Shown here one piece after another: positions 1-12,245 of a stretch of 64,000 nucleotides of DNA (position 1 is its first letter; each line of letters starts with the position of its first letter). The notes under the pieces were generated by a model that was not told the DNA's origin, searched no databases, and saw nothing but the letters and a program-made list of their open reading frames with translations. The stretch covers positions 2,357,106 to 2,421,105 of the forward strand of contig CM055098.1 of NCBI GenBank assembly GCA_029204225.1, given 5' to 3'. This DNA comes from Diphasiastrum complanatum (lineage: Eukaryota > Streptophyta > Lycopodiopsida > Lycopodiales > Lycopodiaceae). Made by a program: the position numbers and the translations under genes.

Positions 1-301
1 CAATACAAGAATTTACGAACGACCCTTTGTGACTTCACCATCTGCTATTTTTCACCTGTAACGATGTCATTTTGTCAAGATGAGATTGTCAAAAAGAGAG
101 TAATTATTTCTCTAATTGAGCAAAGAGCAATCATTCTGAGCAATGAATTGACTGCCACTTGACCAGCTTGCTTGCATGATACAATGATCTGAAATAGTAT
201 CCCCTCTTTTCATAAAGCATGTGCTAAATCTAGGAAACGTTTAGTTGACAGCTTTAGTTCATACACACAACCCAATAGACTCTACATTTCAAGACTGGGA
301 T

Positions 302-659
302 TCAGCAACCACTTGAGCGCAAATCACTCAGCGAAAATGATCTAGCCGAAGTGAAATTTTTCTTTGCACCATTGAGAAATTTCCGAGACATTTCACTGCA
401 AATTTTCTTGTCTGACCCATAATCAATTGTTAAGGACGCATTACTTCTGGCACATGAGAAGGGCTTTTTATACATGGCAGCCACTGGATTGCTAGGTGGA
501 TATTCACACAGACTTACATTGCTATTTCCATGTCCATGGAGCCACTTCCTCTTCTTCGCATACGGATTTTCAGCCTTTGCGAGATCTCTGACAGACGAGA
601 CCTCAGATAGAGATGTGAAAGATCGAGATTTTCCAGAAAAAACCTTTGATAAGCCTCTC
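302..659 (-). CDS. OXS3-like gene, coding exon 2 with stop
   Basis: 358 nt after acceptor AACAG. It completes the split Lys codon and encodes the conserved GKSRSFTSL block and the basic KKRK run, ending at TGA 304-302. The last 80 residues are Ser/Lys-rich and poorly conserved. Confidence 0.77.
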
Positions 660-1617
660 CTGTTCAAGCGACAAAATAAAGATTAGTACAAATCTTCCTT
701 CGTGTATTGTTTTTGGCAAAGCCTCCAAGAAGATAATTATTCTGGTGTTTTTTCAGTAAATGCACTTGCGTTCCTTCAGATCAATTTGTTTATGAGCTCC
801 TTCCCTACCAAAGATTGAATCTTCAAGCAAAACATGCAAGAAATTTCACAGAACACAACTTTCTATCATGACAAGCAGAAGCGAATCTATAAGAAAATCT
901 TCTCTCAGATCAGTGTTTGCCCTCAAGTGAGTTGCACGTAGGGCATAGAAAAAGGAATGATTACTAGCATGAAACAAGTATCTCTGAAACTGATACACCA
1001 CACTTAAGGTGACTAATTCTGTGCAAAGAAAAGAAATTTAGAAAAGCTTACTTGATTGGAAGAAAATCTTCAAGAGAGCCCATATGATCCAAAGGACTTC
1101 TAAGACAACTCTGAACCTCTGTTTCGTCTGTAGGAGTACCAGAGGACAAGGTACACAGACTATTCTGTGAGGCTTGTCCAATAGAAGAGGATGTTGAAGC
1201 TGAATCATCAGCCACCAATCTGCTTTCATTGGGTTCTCTCTCTTCTTTCTGATTCCCATCAACCACCTCAGCAAATTGGACACGCAGGTTGAGCTTTGAA
1301 TGAGCCCTGGGCCTATTTCCTTCCGAAGAATTCAAGTTTCCAGCTGGATTGAGTCTGATCATACCAGCAACAGGAATAGATTGACTGGATGCTTCCGGAG
1401 GATGCACCTTCAGCCAATGCATTGAAGCTTTTTCATTTGAAGGAGATGCATTTATTTGTGAGCACAAAGTCTTGATATCCTTGTAATGGCACGTGTCAGC
1501 TGGGGAGTGCCTGGCTAAATGAACTGGACAAATCACAGTTTGATGTTGAACTTGCCTAATGAAATTAGACCCCTCTGCAACACAATGAGGTCCGTGAACT
1601 GCCAAATTGTATGCCAT
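302..1617 (-). CDS. OXS3-like (OXIDATIVE STRESS 3 family) protein, two coding exons
   Basis: Coding exon 1 is 1617-1052 and coding exon 2 is 659-302. The donor (GTAAGC, 1051-1050) and acceptor (AACAG ending at 660) are canonical, and the split Lys codon joins in frame, giving about 307 aa. Visible motifs: a Ser-rich SSSIG box (residues 143-147), SPLDHMGSLEDFLPIK just before the splice, then RGLSKVFSGKSRSFTSL (190-206) and ENPYAKKRK (219-227). This block is the conserved signature of the plant OXS3 family, nuclear or chromatin-associated proteins linked to heavy-metal and oxidative stress tolerance. The first ATG at 1617 has an in-frame TGA about 40 bases upstream (near 1657), but an AG at a pyrimidine-poor site lies between them, so a 5'UTR intron or upstream exon is possible. 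The N-terminal 130 residues match nothing I recognise. Family assignment is from motif recognition; the exact paralog is unknown. Confidence 0.77.
1052..1617 (-). CDS. OXS3-like gene, coding exon 1
   Basis: 566 nt, starting at ATG 1617-1615 and ending two bases into a Lys codon before the donor GTAAGC. It encodes residues 1-188 plus part of 189, including the SSSIG box and the acidic LEDFLPI run. Confidence 0.75.
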
Positions 1618-2361
1618 TGTTTTGGTTTTTTCTTGAAGCAGCTGTATAATACAAAATCAAAGCATATGGTGATCAAAAGAAAAAAGAGAGGACGATCCCC
1701 TCTAATGTGCAGGAGATCCAGTTCTACATCTCAAAATAATCTACCGTTGATGTCGTTGTATACCATTGTTACTGAGATCCATCTGTGTTCTCAAAAACTG
1801 AACAGAAATTTTTCGGCTACATCAGCTGTGATTTTAGTAAAATCCCTTCCTGCCTTGTGGCAAAAGAAGAGGTTGAATAAGAGCTTGACCTAACCCTTTT
1901 CAGATCTCCATGTTTTTTTCCTTTAAAAGCAAACTACATTTCACAGCTAAATTGCCGTGTGATTTTGTGACTACACAAAAAAAAATCATATCTTTTGTAG
2001 AATCTTCTCGAACTTCTTGCTGGCTGCTCAAACAGAAAACCCAATCTTCCTTTCAAGGCAAGTTAAAAGACACCAAAAAAACAAGAGACCTTTGTACATC
2101 CTTCTTTCTATATACGCCAACTACTTCGTTTTCTTCATTTGCAAGACACACCTTCAACAGCATAAGACTTAAAAGACTACTTTTTCTCTTGCATGTTACT
2201 GTACAGAGATCCGTCAGCAGCACACATATTCAAATCAAAGAAAGAAAGCCCAATTTCTTCTACAACCGAGACACCCACAAACACAAAAAATACCGAATAA
2301 GCTCAAGTATTTCTGCCACCGACCAAAGCAGTCATGCTTGTCATTGCCTCCAACTGCTACT
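1618..2361 (-). other. Presumed 5' leader of the OXS3-like gene
   Basis: A/C-rich on the plus strand with only short open frames and no recognisable domain. It lies between the candidate TATA box and the first coding ATG, so it probably holds the 5'UTR, possibly with an intron. Confidence 0.3.
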
Positions 2362-2768
2362 CTTTTATAAAGGTGAAAGATGATAAACCTTATCTGGGCG
2401 ACAAGGACCCACATCGACTTTCCTCACTCATTCACCTCACTTTGCTTTCTTCAGCATCCACCTCACAAAATTATTGCCTGCTTCGTTCCTCCTTGCAATT
2501 ATTCAATGAACCCAAATCCAGAAAAGAGGCCCCCCTCACCCTCAAGCTGGGGAGGGATAGATAGATAGGGGGGCAAATGGCAGGCACTGTACCAGAGGGA
2601 TAGGTGGATGAGCTAGAATGTAAGTACAGCGGGAGTGGAAAAGCGATATATATCCGGAGGATAAGTTCAAAGATCTAAGGTGGGCAAATAGTGTTCACGT
2701 GGGCCGTGGCGTAGCATGCTCTGGGCTATGGTCTCCCCGAATCCCGATATTTGCCTCCCTTTCACGTG
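2362..2768 (-). promoter_or_regulatory. Candidate promoter of the OXS3-like gene
   Basis: Read on the minus strand, TATAAAAG lies at 2369-2362, and an alternating TATATAT run lies at 2644-2653. Two CACGTG G-boxes sit at 2696-2701 and 2763-2768, upstream of both. G-boxes are bound by bZIP and bHLH factors and are common in stress-responsive plant promoters. No transcript start can be seen, so the choice between the two TATA candidates is open. Confidence 0.35.
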
Positions 2769-2769
2769 T

Positions 2770-4520
2770 GTACAAATGTTAGTTTCTACCGGCTAACTAT
2801 TCAGAATTTTTGACCGGTAACCATCACCTACCTGCCCTCAATTGATGAATTGTCTTCGACTCTTCATCCTTCTCTCTTTGACTGCTTTGAACTTTCCATG
2901 TAAGCCACTCGTTGTGGCTCAAACTTCAACCCCTCTAGTTCATGTCACACTTCCTCAAGAAAAATGCCACCACTATGTTCACATTTGAGTGATAATGCCA
3001 CCACTGTGTTCACACTTCGTAAAAAAAGATGCCTTCATTTGAAACAAACAACCTGGTCAACCGTTTGTGGGGATTTTAATGGGTTGAGATGCTTTGCAAC
3101 CTCATTGCTTCTCCATAGGTCCTAGGCACAATGAGCAACTTTGAGCAATGATTAAGCTAGTGACATTGCTGCTTTAATGGAGTGCACATCGCAAATGTTC
3201 TAGCTGTGAACCTTAGACCAATCTTTTGGTACATCATCCACGGGTCAAGAGTGGTTCCCCATGGTCCAGAGAATGAGGTTGGTGCATAACAACTTAGAAA
3301 ATTATCAGCTCAAAAAAGAGTATATGGATATTGATTTTTTGATAGATTCTGTGACATGCGTCTATGTGTGTAGTTCCTGCATGTTATGTGTTGATAACAA
3401 ATGTGTTTGCAATATGTTCTAAGCACCCTTCATCATTCTACTTGAGAGATCTTCCCACACGTGGTGAGTTGGTGTATCATGTTTAAGCTGGAATCACCCA
3501 CTCAGGTTTGACTCTCTATGATCCCACAAATATACCAAAAAGAAAATACCTTACATGGGTGGTGGCTGGTACATCTAGGTTGTGCACTAAAATTACATAA
3601 AACTTGCTTGAGTCCTCAAAGTCTTTATTTGTATTTGTCAAGTGGTTTTATACTATTATCCTAGTGTTCAATAGATCTTGGTCTCTTAATGAGATTTTGT
3701 CGCATGGCATCCCAACTTTTTGTGATCATTTTCACTTTATTTTTTAGTTTCTTCTAGAGCTTATTCTTTGGAATGATATGCCTTACAGGCTCAAGGATAT
3801 GAAGATAGATTATATGTTCATGTCATTGGATAAGTGCGATCGACTACTAGTCAAAGGTGGTTATTTGAGAAAAGTGATTTTATGGACATGTTTCTTTATT
3901 GAAAGCCTATAATCATTCAATGAATTCAAATCTGAAAAGTAATGTGAATATTCCATTTGATTTACTCATATCTTCTCTTAAAGTTAGGAATGTTCAAAAG
4001 ATTAGCATCATTGTGTTTACCTCTAGTAGCAAAGATGTTAGCTACTTTGATAAAGACATATTCATATGCATTTCAAATATCTATGTGTGTCTCATACACA
4101 TCTTTTGGGTGAAGACTCATAGGTAAGGACTCACCAACATTGAGATCTTTAAGAAACTTAGCAATGAATCTGGATCTTATATGTTTCGTATGTATTTCCA
4201 TATTCTCGAAGGAGCTTTTTTGCGTCAATTCATTCAAAAATTCTATTTCTTATTATGTCTCTCTATGAGGAAATTTACGATTCAGAATATGTAGTAAAAA
4301 ACACATAGATTCTGCACTGCCAGTTGCGCAGAATGAGATAGAACCATTTAAACCTTCAGAGAATATTCAAGCATTTACTAGCAAAAATATAAAGAAATCT
4401 ATTTCAACTCATTTTTTTTCGAGAGGCATATTCTTTGCAACCTAAAGAATCAAATAATACAATTTAATTTCTTGTACTTGTATTAACAATACCTACTTTG
4501 TTTGTGGAATTTGTACGAGC
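2770..4520. other. Gene-less spacer
   Basis: AT-rich sequence with no open frame that resembles a protein family. I see no RNA gene or clear repeat boundary in it. Confidence 0.4.
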
Positions 4521-4529
4521 TCCTTTCGC

Positions 4530-4745
4530 TCAAGTACAAGAAGAAGCTAAGGTCAGATGGTAGTGTCGGAGGATACAAGGCTAAACTTGTCACGAAAGGC
4601 TACACCCAGATGTATGGTATCGACTACTTCGATACATACTAATGGCAAGATGTTGAGCATCCGATTACTCCTTGTATGCTACAAAATATAATTTGGAGAT
4701 ACATCGAATAGATGTCAAAACAGCCTTCCTCCACGCAGATGATAG
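4530..4745 (+). pseudogene. Ty1/copia reverse transcriptase fragment
   Basis: Conceptual translation reads GGYKAKLVTKGYTQMYGIDYFDTY and, after a stop and frameshift, ATKYNLEIHRIDVKTAFLHAD. These are the first conserved blocks of the copia reverse transcriptase (RVT_2). Both flanks lose similarity at once, so this is a short, old fragment. Confidence 0.8.
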
Positions 4746-4946
4746 TTTATTTTCAAAGCACATGCCATATAGTGTGTTTCCATGTAGTGGTATGTCAAAA
4801 AATAGAATTGCTTCTAAGAATGCTCATAACAGAATCTCCATATTGAATGACTATAAGTAATGGAGACGAAATTTAATGGTTAGTATTAGAGTATTTGAAG
4901 ACCATTTAGGTCATGTCTAATAAGTCTCTCGAGTGCACTAGTGAAT

Positions 4947-5829
4947 TTAGGTGGACTCGATCTCCTCTAACATTTTCTGCTTCCAGTATTCTTCCTCTGG
5001 ACTCTGTAGCTTCTCGATATGTTGTTGGCTCTTCAATGAAGCTGTAGTACTCAAATTGTGTATCTTCGCTCCACTGAAGTTTGTCAGCGTACCGGTCTGC
5101 AAGTCTTCTTTGTCTTGTTGACCTTCTGGGTTCATTTCGTCGCTACTCAAAGGTTTCTTGTTCGTGGGGTTGATCTTCTGCTTCCTGCTGCTCTGGAGTC
5201 TGTGGCTCAGCATTCTGATTTGACGTCTGTCCTCGATCTCCCTCTTGAATTGGCAGCAGTGTGAAGATCTCATGGCCTCTTTCATCTTTTAGTCCAGGGA
5301 ATGTGGACTCATCAAACTTCACATCTCTGCTCAAAACACCCTTTTTCGTGGTTGGGTTGTAGAGCCTGTACACTTGTGTTCCGTTCGAGTATCCGACCAT
5401 GATGGTTTGCTCTGATTTATCATCGAGCTTGCTTCTTTTTTCTTTTGGAATGTGCTTGTATTCTGCACATCCAAACACACGTACGTATGATAGATCAGAC
5501 TTTCTACTTGTCCACATCTCATACGGTGTCTTATTTTCCAGCACTGTCGTTGTTGATCTGTTCTACAGGTGTACAGCTGCAGCTATTGCCTCAGCCCAGA
5601 ATTGACTTGGCAATTGAGCCTGTGCCATCATGCATCTGGCTCCTTCGACTAGCATTTTGTTTCTTCTCTCTGCGACACCATTATATTTTGGTGTGTATGC
5701 AGGAGTGAACTGATGCTCGATCTCTTGTTCTTGGTAGAATCTTGAAAACTCTTTGCTCTTGTACTCACCTCCATTGTCAGATCTAATTATCTGTATCTTC
5801 TTCGAGGTGTGTCTCTCTGCAAATTCACC
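4947..5829 (-). pseudogene. Ty1/copia integrase fragment
   Basis: Reading down from 5829, the frame gives the second half of the rve integrase core (RSDNGGEYKSKEF, then PAYTPKYNGVAERRNKML), one stop near 5567, and then the integrase C-terminal region (ENKTPYEMW, VRVFGCAEYKHIP, VLSRDVKFDE). Beyond 5143 it shifts frame into the Gln/Glu-rich linker that precedes reverse transcriptase, ending with EEEYWKQKMLEEIEST. The fragment stops abruptly at about 5830, where gypsy sequence begins. Confidence 0.87.
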
Positions 5830-5849
5830 CTAGGTTGCAAGTTTTATTA

Positions 5850-6700
5850 ACAAGATAAAGCAAGGGTTGATGGTTCATATAAAATGCAAAATGTCAAATA
5901 ATGCCTAAACTTCTTAACCACATAAATCATAGCTAGTGCCTCTCACTCTATGGTAGAATAATTCATCTATGAGTCATTGAGTTGTCGGCTGGAAAATTGG
6001 ATGGGAAATCCTTTTTGCACTCTCCTGGCTAGGTTAAGATGACTCCAATCGCATACTTGGATGCATCAGTATGCACATGAAACTTTATGGACCGATTGGG
6101 CGGTCTTAATATGGGCGCTGAGACCGATGCATCTTTAAGCTTCTGGAAAGCCTGTAGGGCTTCCTCTGTCCAATGTGGTTCCATTGTGAGCTTGTAGATT
6201 GGTCTTGCTAACTCCACAAAGTCTAGAATGAAGATCCGATAGTAGTTAGCATGACCCATAAAAAAATAGACACTACGAATCGTCCCTGGTATTGGCAGAT
6301 CAACACCGACCCTTATCTTGGATAGATCAATGACAATTTCGTGTCTTGATACTATGTGGCCCAATATGAGGCCATGTGTCACCAAAAATTGATACTTTTC
6401 TGGTTTCAAGGAGATTTGATATTCACGGCATTGCTTCAACACTTTTTCCAAGTTGGATAGGTGTTCTGAGTTCGGCCCATGCACGCATAGATTGCCCAAG
6501 AAGATCTCCAGAAATTTCTGTAGGTGCTCTTTTAATGCCCTTTGCATAACTCATTGAAAGGTGCTCGGGACATTGCAAAGTCCAAACGGCATCACCTTGT
6601 AGGCATAGGTTCCCCATTCGGTGACAAATGCTATCTTGTGCTGATTGAATGAGAATTGAAATCCATAATGTCAAATGCTCTGTCGAGAAGCCTAGATGAA
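5850..6700 (-). pseudogene. Ty3/gypsy reverse transcriptase to RNase H fragment
   Basis: On the minus strand the translation runs YKVMPFGLCNVPSTFQ (RT palm), a stop, then HLSNLEKVLKQCREYQISLKPEKYQFL and LILGHIVS (RT thumb), and WTEEALQAFQKLKDA with FHVHTDASKYAIGVILT (RNase H start). After another stop come NYSTIEREALAMIY and VVKKFRHYL. The YxDD catalytic box is degraded (it would lie near 6490). Stops and changes mark it as dead. It abuts the copia fragment directly. Confidence 0.87.
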
Positions 6701-7238
6701 ATTCGATTATGTCTGCTAACTACTGCCTGCTAGTTCAGATCTACAATTCTCCAAAGTACAGACAAACACTATTGACCTACGTTTGATTGTTTAGACATTC
6801 AGCAAGACGAACCAATGTGCAGGATGAATAGTAAACAACTGATTACGAACAAACAACATTCTAACATCAAAGCATTCAATAATATTCAAGATAAGAAAAT
6901 CATCTGCATAACATCAATTGTATTATCGGTGAGATTCTTGAGCGCTATGTGACAAGTCCACCCAGTGCGTCGTCGTGAGAAAAATCTATGTCTCTCACGA
7001 ATCATAAACAATCTCGCTTACTAGCGGACTTCTGGACATCTATATGATGTTCAACCGATCCTCTCATTTTCAATATGTTTATATAGATGAAGGAGAATAA
7101 AGGTTTAAGCTAAACTGAGTTACAAGAACGGTTGATTAGGCATGTCCTAACGATATCCATGTGGTCTGTGGAGGAGTGACGTCCTCCTTGTACTTTCTCG
7201 ATCTCCTTTGTACGTTGGAGCGTGAAGATCCACCACCT

Positions 7239-8068
7239 TGTTGGGTGTATTCCCAACATATTGTAAACAAGTAAAATCGAAAAGCATAAATAGTTGCGAG
7301 CGTCGTGGCATCTTGCATGTATAAGCGCATGGGCCAATGAGCACGCAAGTCAAGTTGTAAATAGAATAAAAAGACTTGGGCCTTATTGTTAATAAAATAA
7401 AACTTGAGGCCACAATGTCAAGTTAATAAACTTAGTCTAAAACTTTCAAAGTTGGGTCCAAATTGAAACTCACATGTATCATGTGATTTCTAATATACTT
7501 TTTTAAGACCCTTGGATTAGATTGGACCCAATGGGAATGGTGTAGATTAAAGCTTATATTTTTAGAAGTAGCCAATAGGATTTTGGGGCAAGGGCCTTCA
7601 CCATTGATAGAAAGGCACCTTTTGTACCATATTTGCATGCTTAATGAGAAGGAGGAAACTCTATCACTTTTGGGAGAGAAGCATCCTCATTTGCTATTCA
7701 ATGCTTGTTATTGCTATTGTTGCTTTCCATTTGCTTTCAAGTTCATGCTTTCTTGGTTTCAATAGTTTATGTTTATCCTTTAGCAAGTAAAATGAGCAAG
7801 TGAGCTAACCTCCACTCTCACTCTCTCTTTCTCTACCTTCTATCCATCTAACTCTCTCTCTCTCTCTCTCTCCCTCTCTTTTTCACCTCAAATCAGGTTG
7901 TATGTGTGGTTAGTGTAGGAAGGGGTAGAGTCAAGGTGGTGTAGTGTTAGTGAAAAGAGTAGAAGCAACTAGATCTTGCAACTAAGCTAGGTTAGGATCC
8001 TATCCAAGTGTTCTAATTCTTTTTGACAGGCGGAGGGCTGCTCACCACGACCTTGCTTATACCCTACA
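7239..8068 (+). repeat. 5' LTR of the gypsy element
   Basis: TG at 7239 and CA at 8067-8068, immediately before the primer site. The first 300 bases (7239-7545) recur in inverted orientation at 12745-13042. It contains a short CT-rich tract near 7800-7880. Confidence 0.65.
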
Positions 8069-8069
8069 G

Positions 8070-8087
8070 TGGTGTCGTTGTCGGGAA
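8070..8087 (+). promoter_or_regulatory. Primer binding site, tRNA-Asp type
   Basis: TGGTGTCGTTGTCGGGAA matches the well-known plant gypsy primer site TGGCGCCGTTGCCGGGGA except for C-to-T and G-to-A changes. It would pair with the 3' end of tRNA-Asp. Confidence 0.7.
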
Positions 8088-8820
8088 TAGGCTTTCACTA
8101 GTTAGTTTAATTGCTTTTTCAGCTGTTTTTGCTTTTTTAGAGTATTTTTAGGCAATGAGAAAAAGACCGAGAAATCCAGCAAAACCCTCGCGGACACTAA
8201 AATTTTCTGTTCCAGTGGCCAAGAACCTTTGCAGAGAATTTTGAAGTTCCATTTCAATGAGACAAGGACACAGAAGAGCCTACGAGGGTTAGTTTGATTC
8301 TAGTGAGCTGGAAAATTGAATTTGAGTGCCTAAAAATCACTAAACTTAGAAGATCCATCAAATCCTTGCAGAGGTAACTCTTGTAGACCATTCCATTGGC
8401 TTCAAAATGTCTTTTTACATAAGTGATGAAGTCTGCGAGAGTTAGTACAAATTATTTGTGAAGATCAAAATAAAAAGATGTTCTTGAATCCTCGCAGACA
8501 ATGAAATTTTTACTTTATGTGAGAATTAACCTTTGTAGAGAGTTCTAGATCTAGATCCATACCAAATATAGCTCTTGAAAGTCTTGCGAGAGTTAGTTCC
8601 TAGTAGTTTTGAAAAAATCAAGTTTTTTTTACTGTAAAACAGTGAAATAACCTTCACAAAGCCAACCCTCGCACGAGTAACCTTTGCAGACTAGATCAGT
8701 AGTTAGATCTACATCAGATCCAGCTACTATAAAAATCTCAGGCCAATCGGAACAAGGATCAAAAAGTTATCAAGGAAAAACCACCGTAAGAGGCCAAAAT
8801 CACACTATCGACCTATCATA

Positions 8821-11800
8821 TTGATCAGATCCCTAAGATCCAGATTGAATTCAACTATACTAGCAAGATCCAAAATCATTGGATCCTACTATCGAATGAA
8901 TCTGAGATCTGGACAATCAATCGTGAGAAGAACAACAAATCAAACACCAAACCTTCCCAGAGTAGCAATTGCGCAAATTGAGGCAAAACCAGTACCAGCA
9001 CCAATGGATCCAATGGGCCAACCCATATCTATTGCACCATTGCAAGCAGTCCGGAGAGCACCATGGATGGAAATACCTAAATATGATGGGTCATCAGATC
9101 CAATAAGATTTCTCTAGATCTACGAGCAAGCCTACGAAATTTATGGCGATAAGACACCGACAAAGAAATTGATGCTTATCATGATGTCTCTGGTAGCAGT
9201 GGTGCAAGATTGGTTCTTTAACCTATCGGAAGAAGAGAAAACCACTTGGAAAGTGGTTAAAGTGGCTCTCATCACGCACTTTAAACCAAGAAAGTTTCTG
9301 AAAGATCCGTTTCTTTTGCTGAGCAAAGTGAAGCTGGGAAAAAGAGAAAGGGTCAAGGACTATATTGAACGGGTCAAACATCTAAGATCTGAGTGCAATA
9401 CATCCCTAAATCCCGATCATGCGGTTATTATGTGGTTCCTTGCGGGGTTGCCACGTAGTATCAGATGAGAGCTTAAAGATGGGAGCAATATGATACATTG
9501 TAGAAAGCAATGGAAGATGCTGTCTGGGAAGAGGATGAGGGTTCAAACGAGGAACCTTATCCGACCACCCACACTCCAACTCCTTCAGTAGCATCTTCAT
9601 CCAACGCATCCAACCTTTCCACAAAATTGCTGATGGAGACAAAATTACACAAACAGCAGATGGAACAACTAACGGCTCAGTTTGATCAGATATTGAAAGC
9701 CTTGCAGGGAGTGGTGGCACCAATTGCCAATCCACCAAAACAGAACTAGCTGCAGTGTCCTCCCCGAGAAAATGTATGGTGTTTAGCTTGCAATCAGAAC
9801 CATATAGCCAATGAGTGTTCAATCTTAAAGCAAAATCTGAGATTGACATAGAGATTTTGCCATCTGTGCAACGCATCATCGCACAAGACGACATTTTGAC
9901 AATTTAACCCCCGATTCATACACCAGAAGAGGAATCCTTATCAGACCTCTTATCCTTATCATCAAGGGGCACCCAATGCGGCATTGAGGTATGGCACGCC
10001 GAACAATTAGCAGTGCATGGCCTTACTTGCACCACTAGGGCCAGCTAACAACCAAGTGGCTCATGTAAATATAGCCGTGGCGAAGCATGAGGCACAAACA
10101 TCACCTCAACCTGAGCAGCAACAATGGTATGGGCTGGACGAGCCATTTGTAGATCCAGCCAGTAATGAATATTATGCGACCTATCGAATTCAGCTCAACG
10201 TCAAGATGGTAGAAATTACAGCTGCTACGGATGCGGCGAAGGCCACCGAATTGCAGAATGTCCTTACAAGGGACAATACACATCCTTCTGTCGAGAATGC
10301 GGATATGGACACTGCTACAAGAATTGTCCATTAAAACTTGGAACAAGTGCACCATTCAACCTAATCATGGTACAACCTACAACAGTTCTAGGAGGGAATG
10401 CCACCAGAAAAACAACACTTTCATGCCCCAGTGCTAGCAGTCATATGAGCACAAAAGTGGAAGGAAGTGGCACCCTCACCACTCCCATCAGTATCCGATG
10501 GTCAACCCTTAGCTGCAGGACCATATCCAAATGTGAGAGAAGAAGGAAGACAGTATCACAAGATATGACATTAGGTACAAAGGGCGCAAGCGGAGAAAAA
10601 AACACAAGCAAAAGATGTACCTGTAGAACCTCCTACTGAGGAAGAACCAGTATCACAAGTGGGCTCACCATTACGAACTGGTCAGAATGACTGATTACAT
10701 CATCATGAATCACCTTTCCACATGGTGGAGCCTGAGGATCCGCACAGTGAGGTGCTCACAAGTTTGCTAGCAAGCTGTGTTAATTTATGCCTTGGAGAAT
10801 TACTGCGGATTGCACCACAATCCAAGAGTCTCTTGGCTGAATGGGCCAAAGCTGAAGCGGAACTAGTAACTCTAGAGCCTATATATTGTGCAGGCTATGA
10901 AGAAACGAGTAACGTCCTCCAGTTAAGAAGATGAAAAAAAATGAAGAACACAATGTGCCCTGCCAATTAAGCACAAGAGATTCGAGGATGAAGCAACAGT
11001 GGCAGATGGAGGATCGGGTGTAAATTTGATCTCCACTACCTTGTACTAGAAATGGGGTTTGCAAGGATTGAAGCCAGCAAAATTTGTCATCAAGCTAGCA
11101 GATCAATCCTAAAACCAAAAGGTGTAGTTGATGACATTCTTGTAAAAATAGCAAAAATGCAATTTGTGATCACTTTTGTGATGATGGACGTACCAGAGTT
11201 TCCACCTGCCTACCTCGTTTTACTAGGAAGGCCATGGTTGAGGACTGCGCAAATGGTTCACAGCTGGAGAACCAGAAAACTCACCTTCGAAAATAGGGAG
11301 CAAGCTGTAAAGGTCGATCCAACCACATGGGCGGTGAAACCTATTGCACCAAAAGCTGATGACAGATCGTTCACCATGGATCATACGATTGATCGCCCAA
11401 GGCAAGCCAGGGGAGGTCATTACGATTTTGAAATGGATATCATGAGATGGACGGATGCACTGGCAACTGTTGAGTGTATGGTTGGGCATGCTTGTCAACA
11501 TGATTCAGATTTAGAACCTAGCACATCTTCACCTAAGTGCTACACGTTGGACACACCAATCACTTTCGGGATGAATATGATCAATGTCGCATGACTGTCA
11601 GCGGAAGCTATTGAGAACCCTGTGGATGATGATTTAGTTCCTTGGCAACATTCTCTTACGTACAGCAAGGAGACTGACCTGACTGATGAGCAGGTCCTGC
11701 AACATATCGACCCAGATCATTATGGAATTAAGAAAGTACCAGCTTAGCCACCACAAAATTCCACAATGGCTAAAGTCTCCAAGATAGACCCACCCAAGGC

Positions 11801-12245
11801 ACTTGCCAACAAAAAGAATCAACTAAGATAACGTTACAACCAGGTGATCTGATGGAGCGATCTGCCAAAGGAGGCAATAGCTACAGTGGATGTTGATATT
11901 CGCAATCATGAGGTGAATGTCACATCAGTTTTAAAGAAAGACAACAAGAATGAACCCAACTATGTAAGCAGAAAAAAAAAAAAAGGTGTTGGACTCCTTG
12001 AAGTCAATTCGAATGGACTCAGATGCATCGTCATCTTCCTCATAGATGACTGAAAATCCAAAAATTACAAGTCGGGCTAAGATCAATATGTTGAAGGAGG
12101 AATCCCGCCGAACACCAGTTCACGAGATGTCTGAGACCTTCAAGAACTATACCTTAGACGATGTAGTAATCATGATGTCGCAGGCGCAAAGAGAACCTGA
12201 TCAAAATCAGGCATCAGCGGAGCAAGCCTTCGAAGGACCTGCGTG
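8821..12245 (+). pseudogene. Gypsy gag-protease remnant
   Basis: The gag core is recognisable: PWMEIPKYDGSSDPIRFL, a stop, then AYEIYGDKTPTKKLMLIMMSL, VVQDWFFNL and TWKVVKVALITHFKP up to LAGLPRSIR (9040-9467). Cysteine-rich zinc-knuckle traces follow near 9765-9900 and 10220-10330 (for example CYGCGEGHRIAECPYKG). The aspartic protease start VADGGSGVNLIS lies at about 10997-11035 and continues as LLGRPWLR around 11215. Stops and frameshifts occur throughout, so no intact polyprotein exists. Confidence 0.78.

Noticed and set aside
302-1617. Treating the two minus-strand frames as separate genes
   Set aside because: Donor and acceptor phases match and the joined product restores the continuous PIK-RGLS motif of the OXS3 family.
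1910-2383. 157-aa plus-strand open frame upstream of the OXS3-like gene
   Set aside because: Composition is Ser/Thr/Lys/Phe-rich noise of an AT-rich leader, with no domain; it overlaps the presumed promoter of the minus-strand gene.
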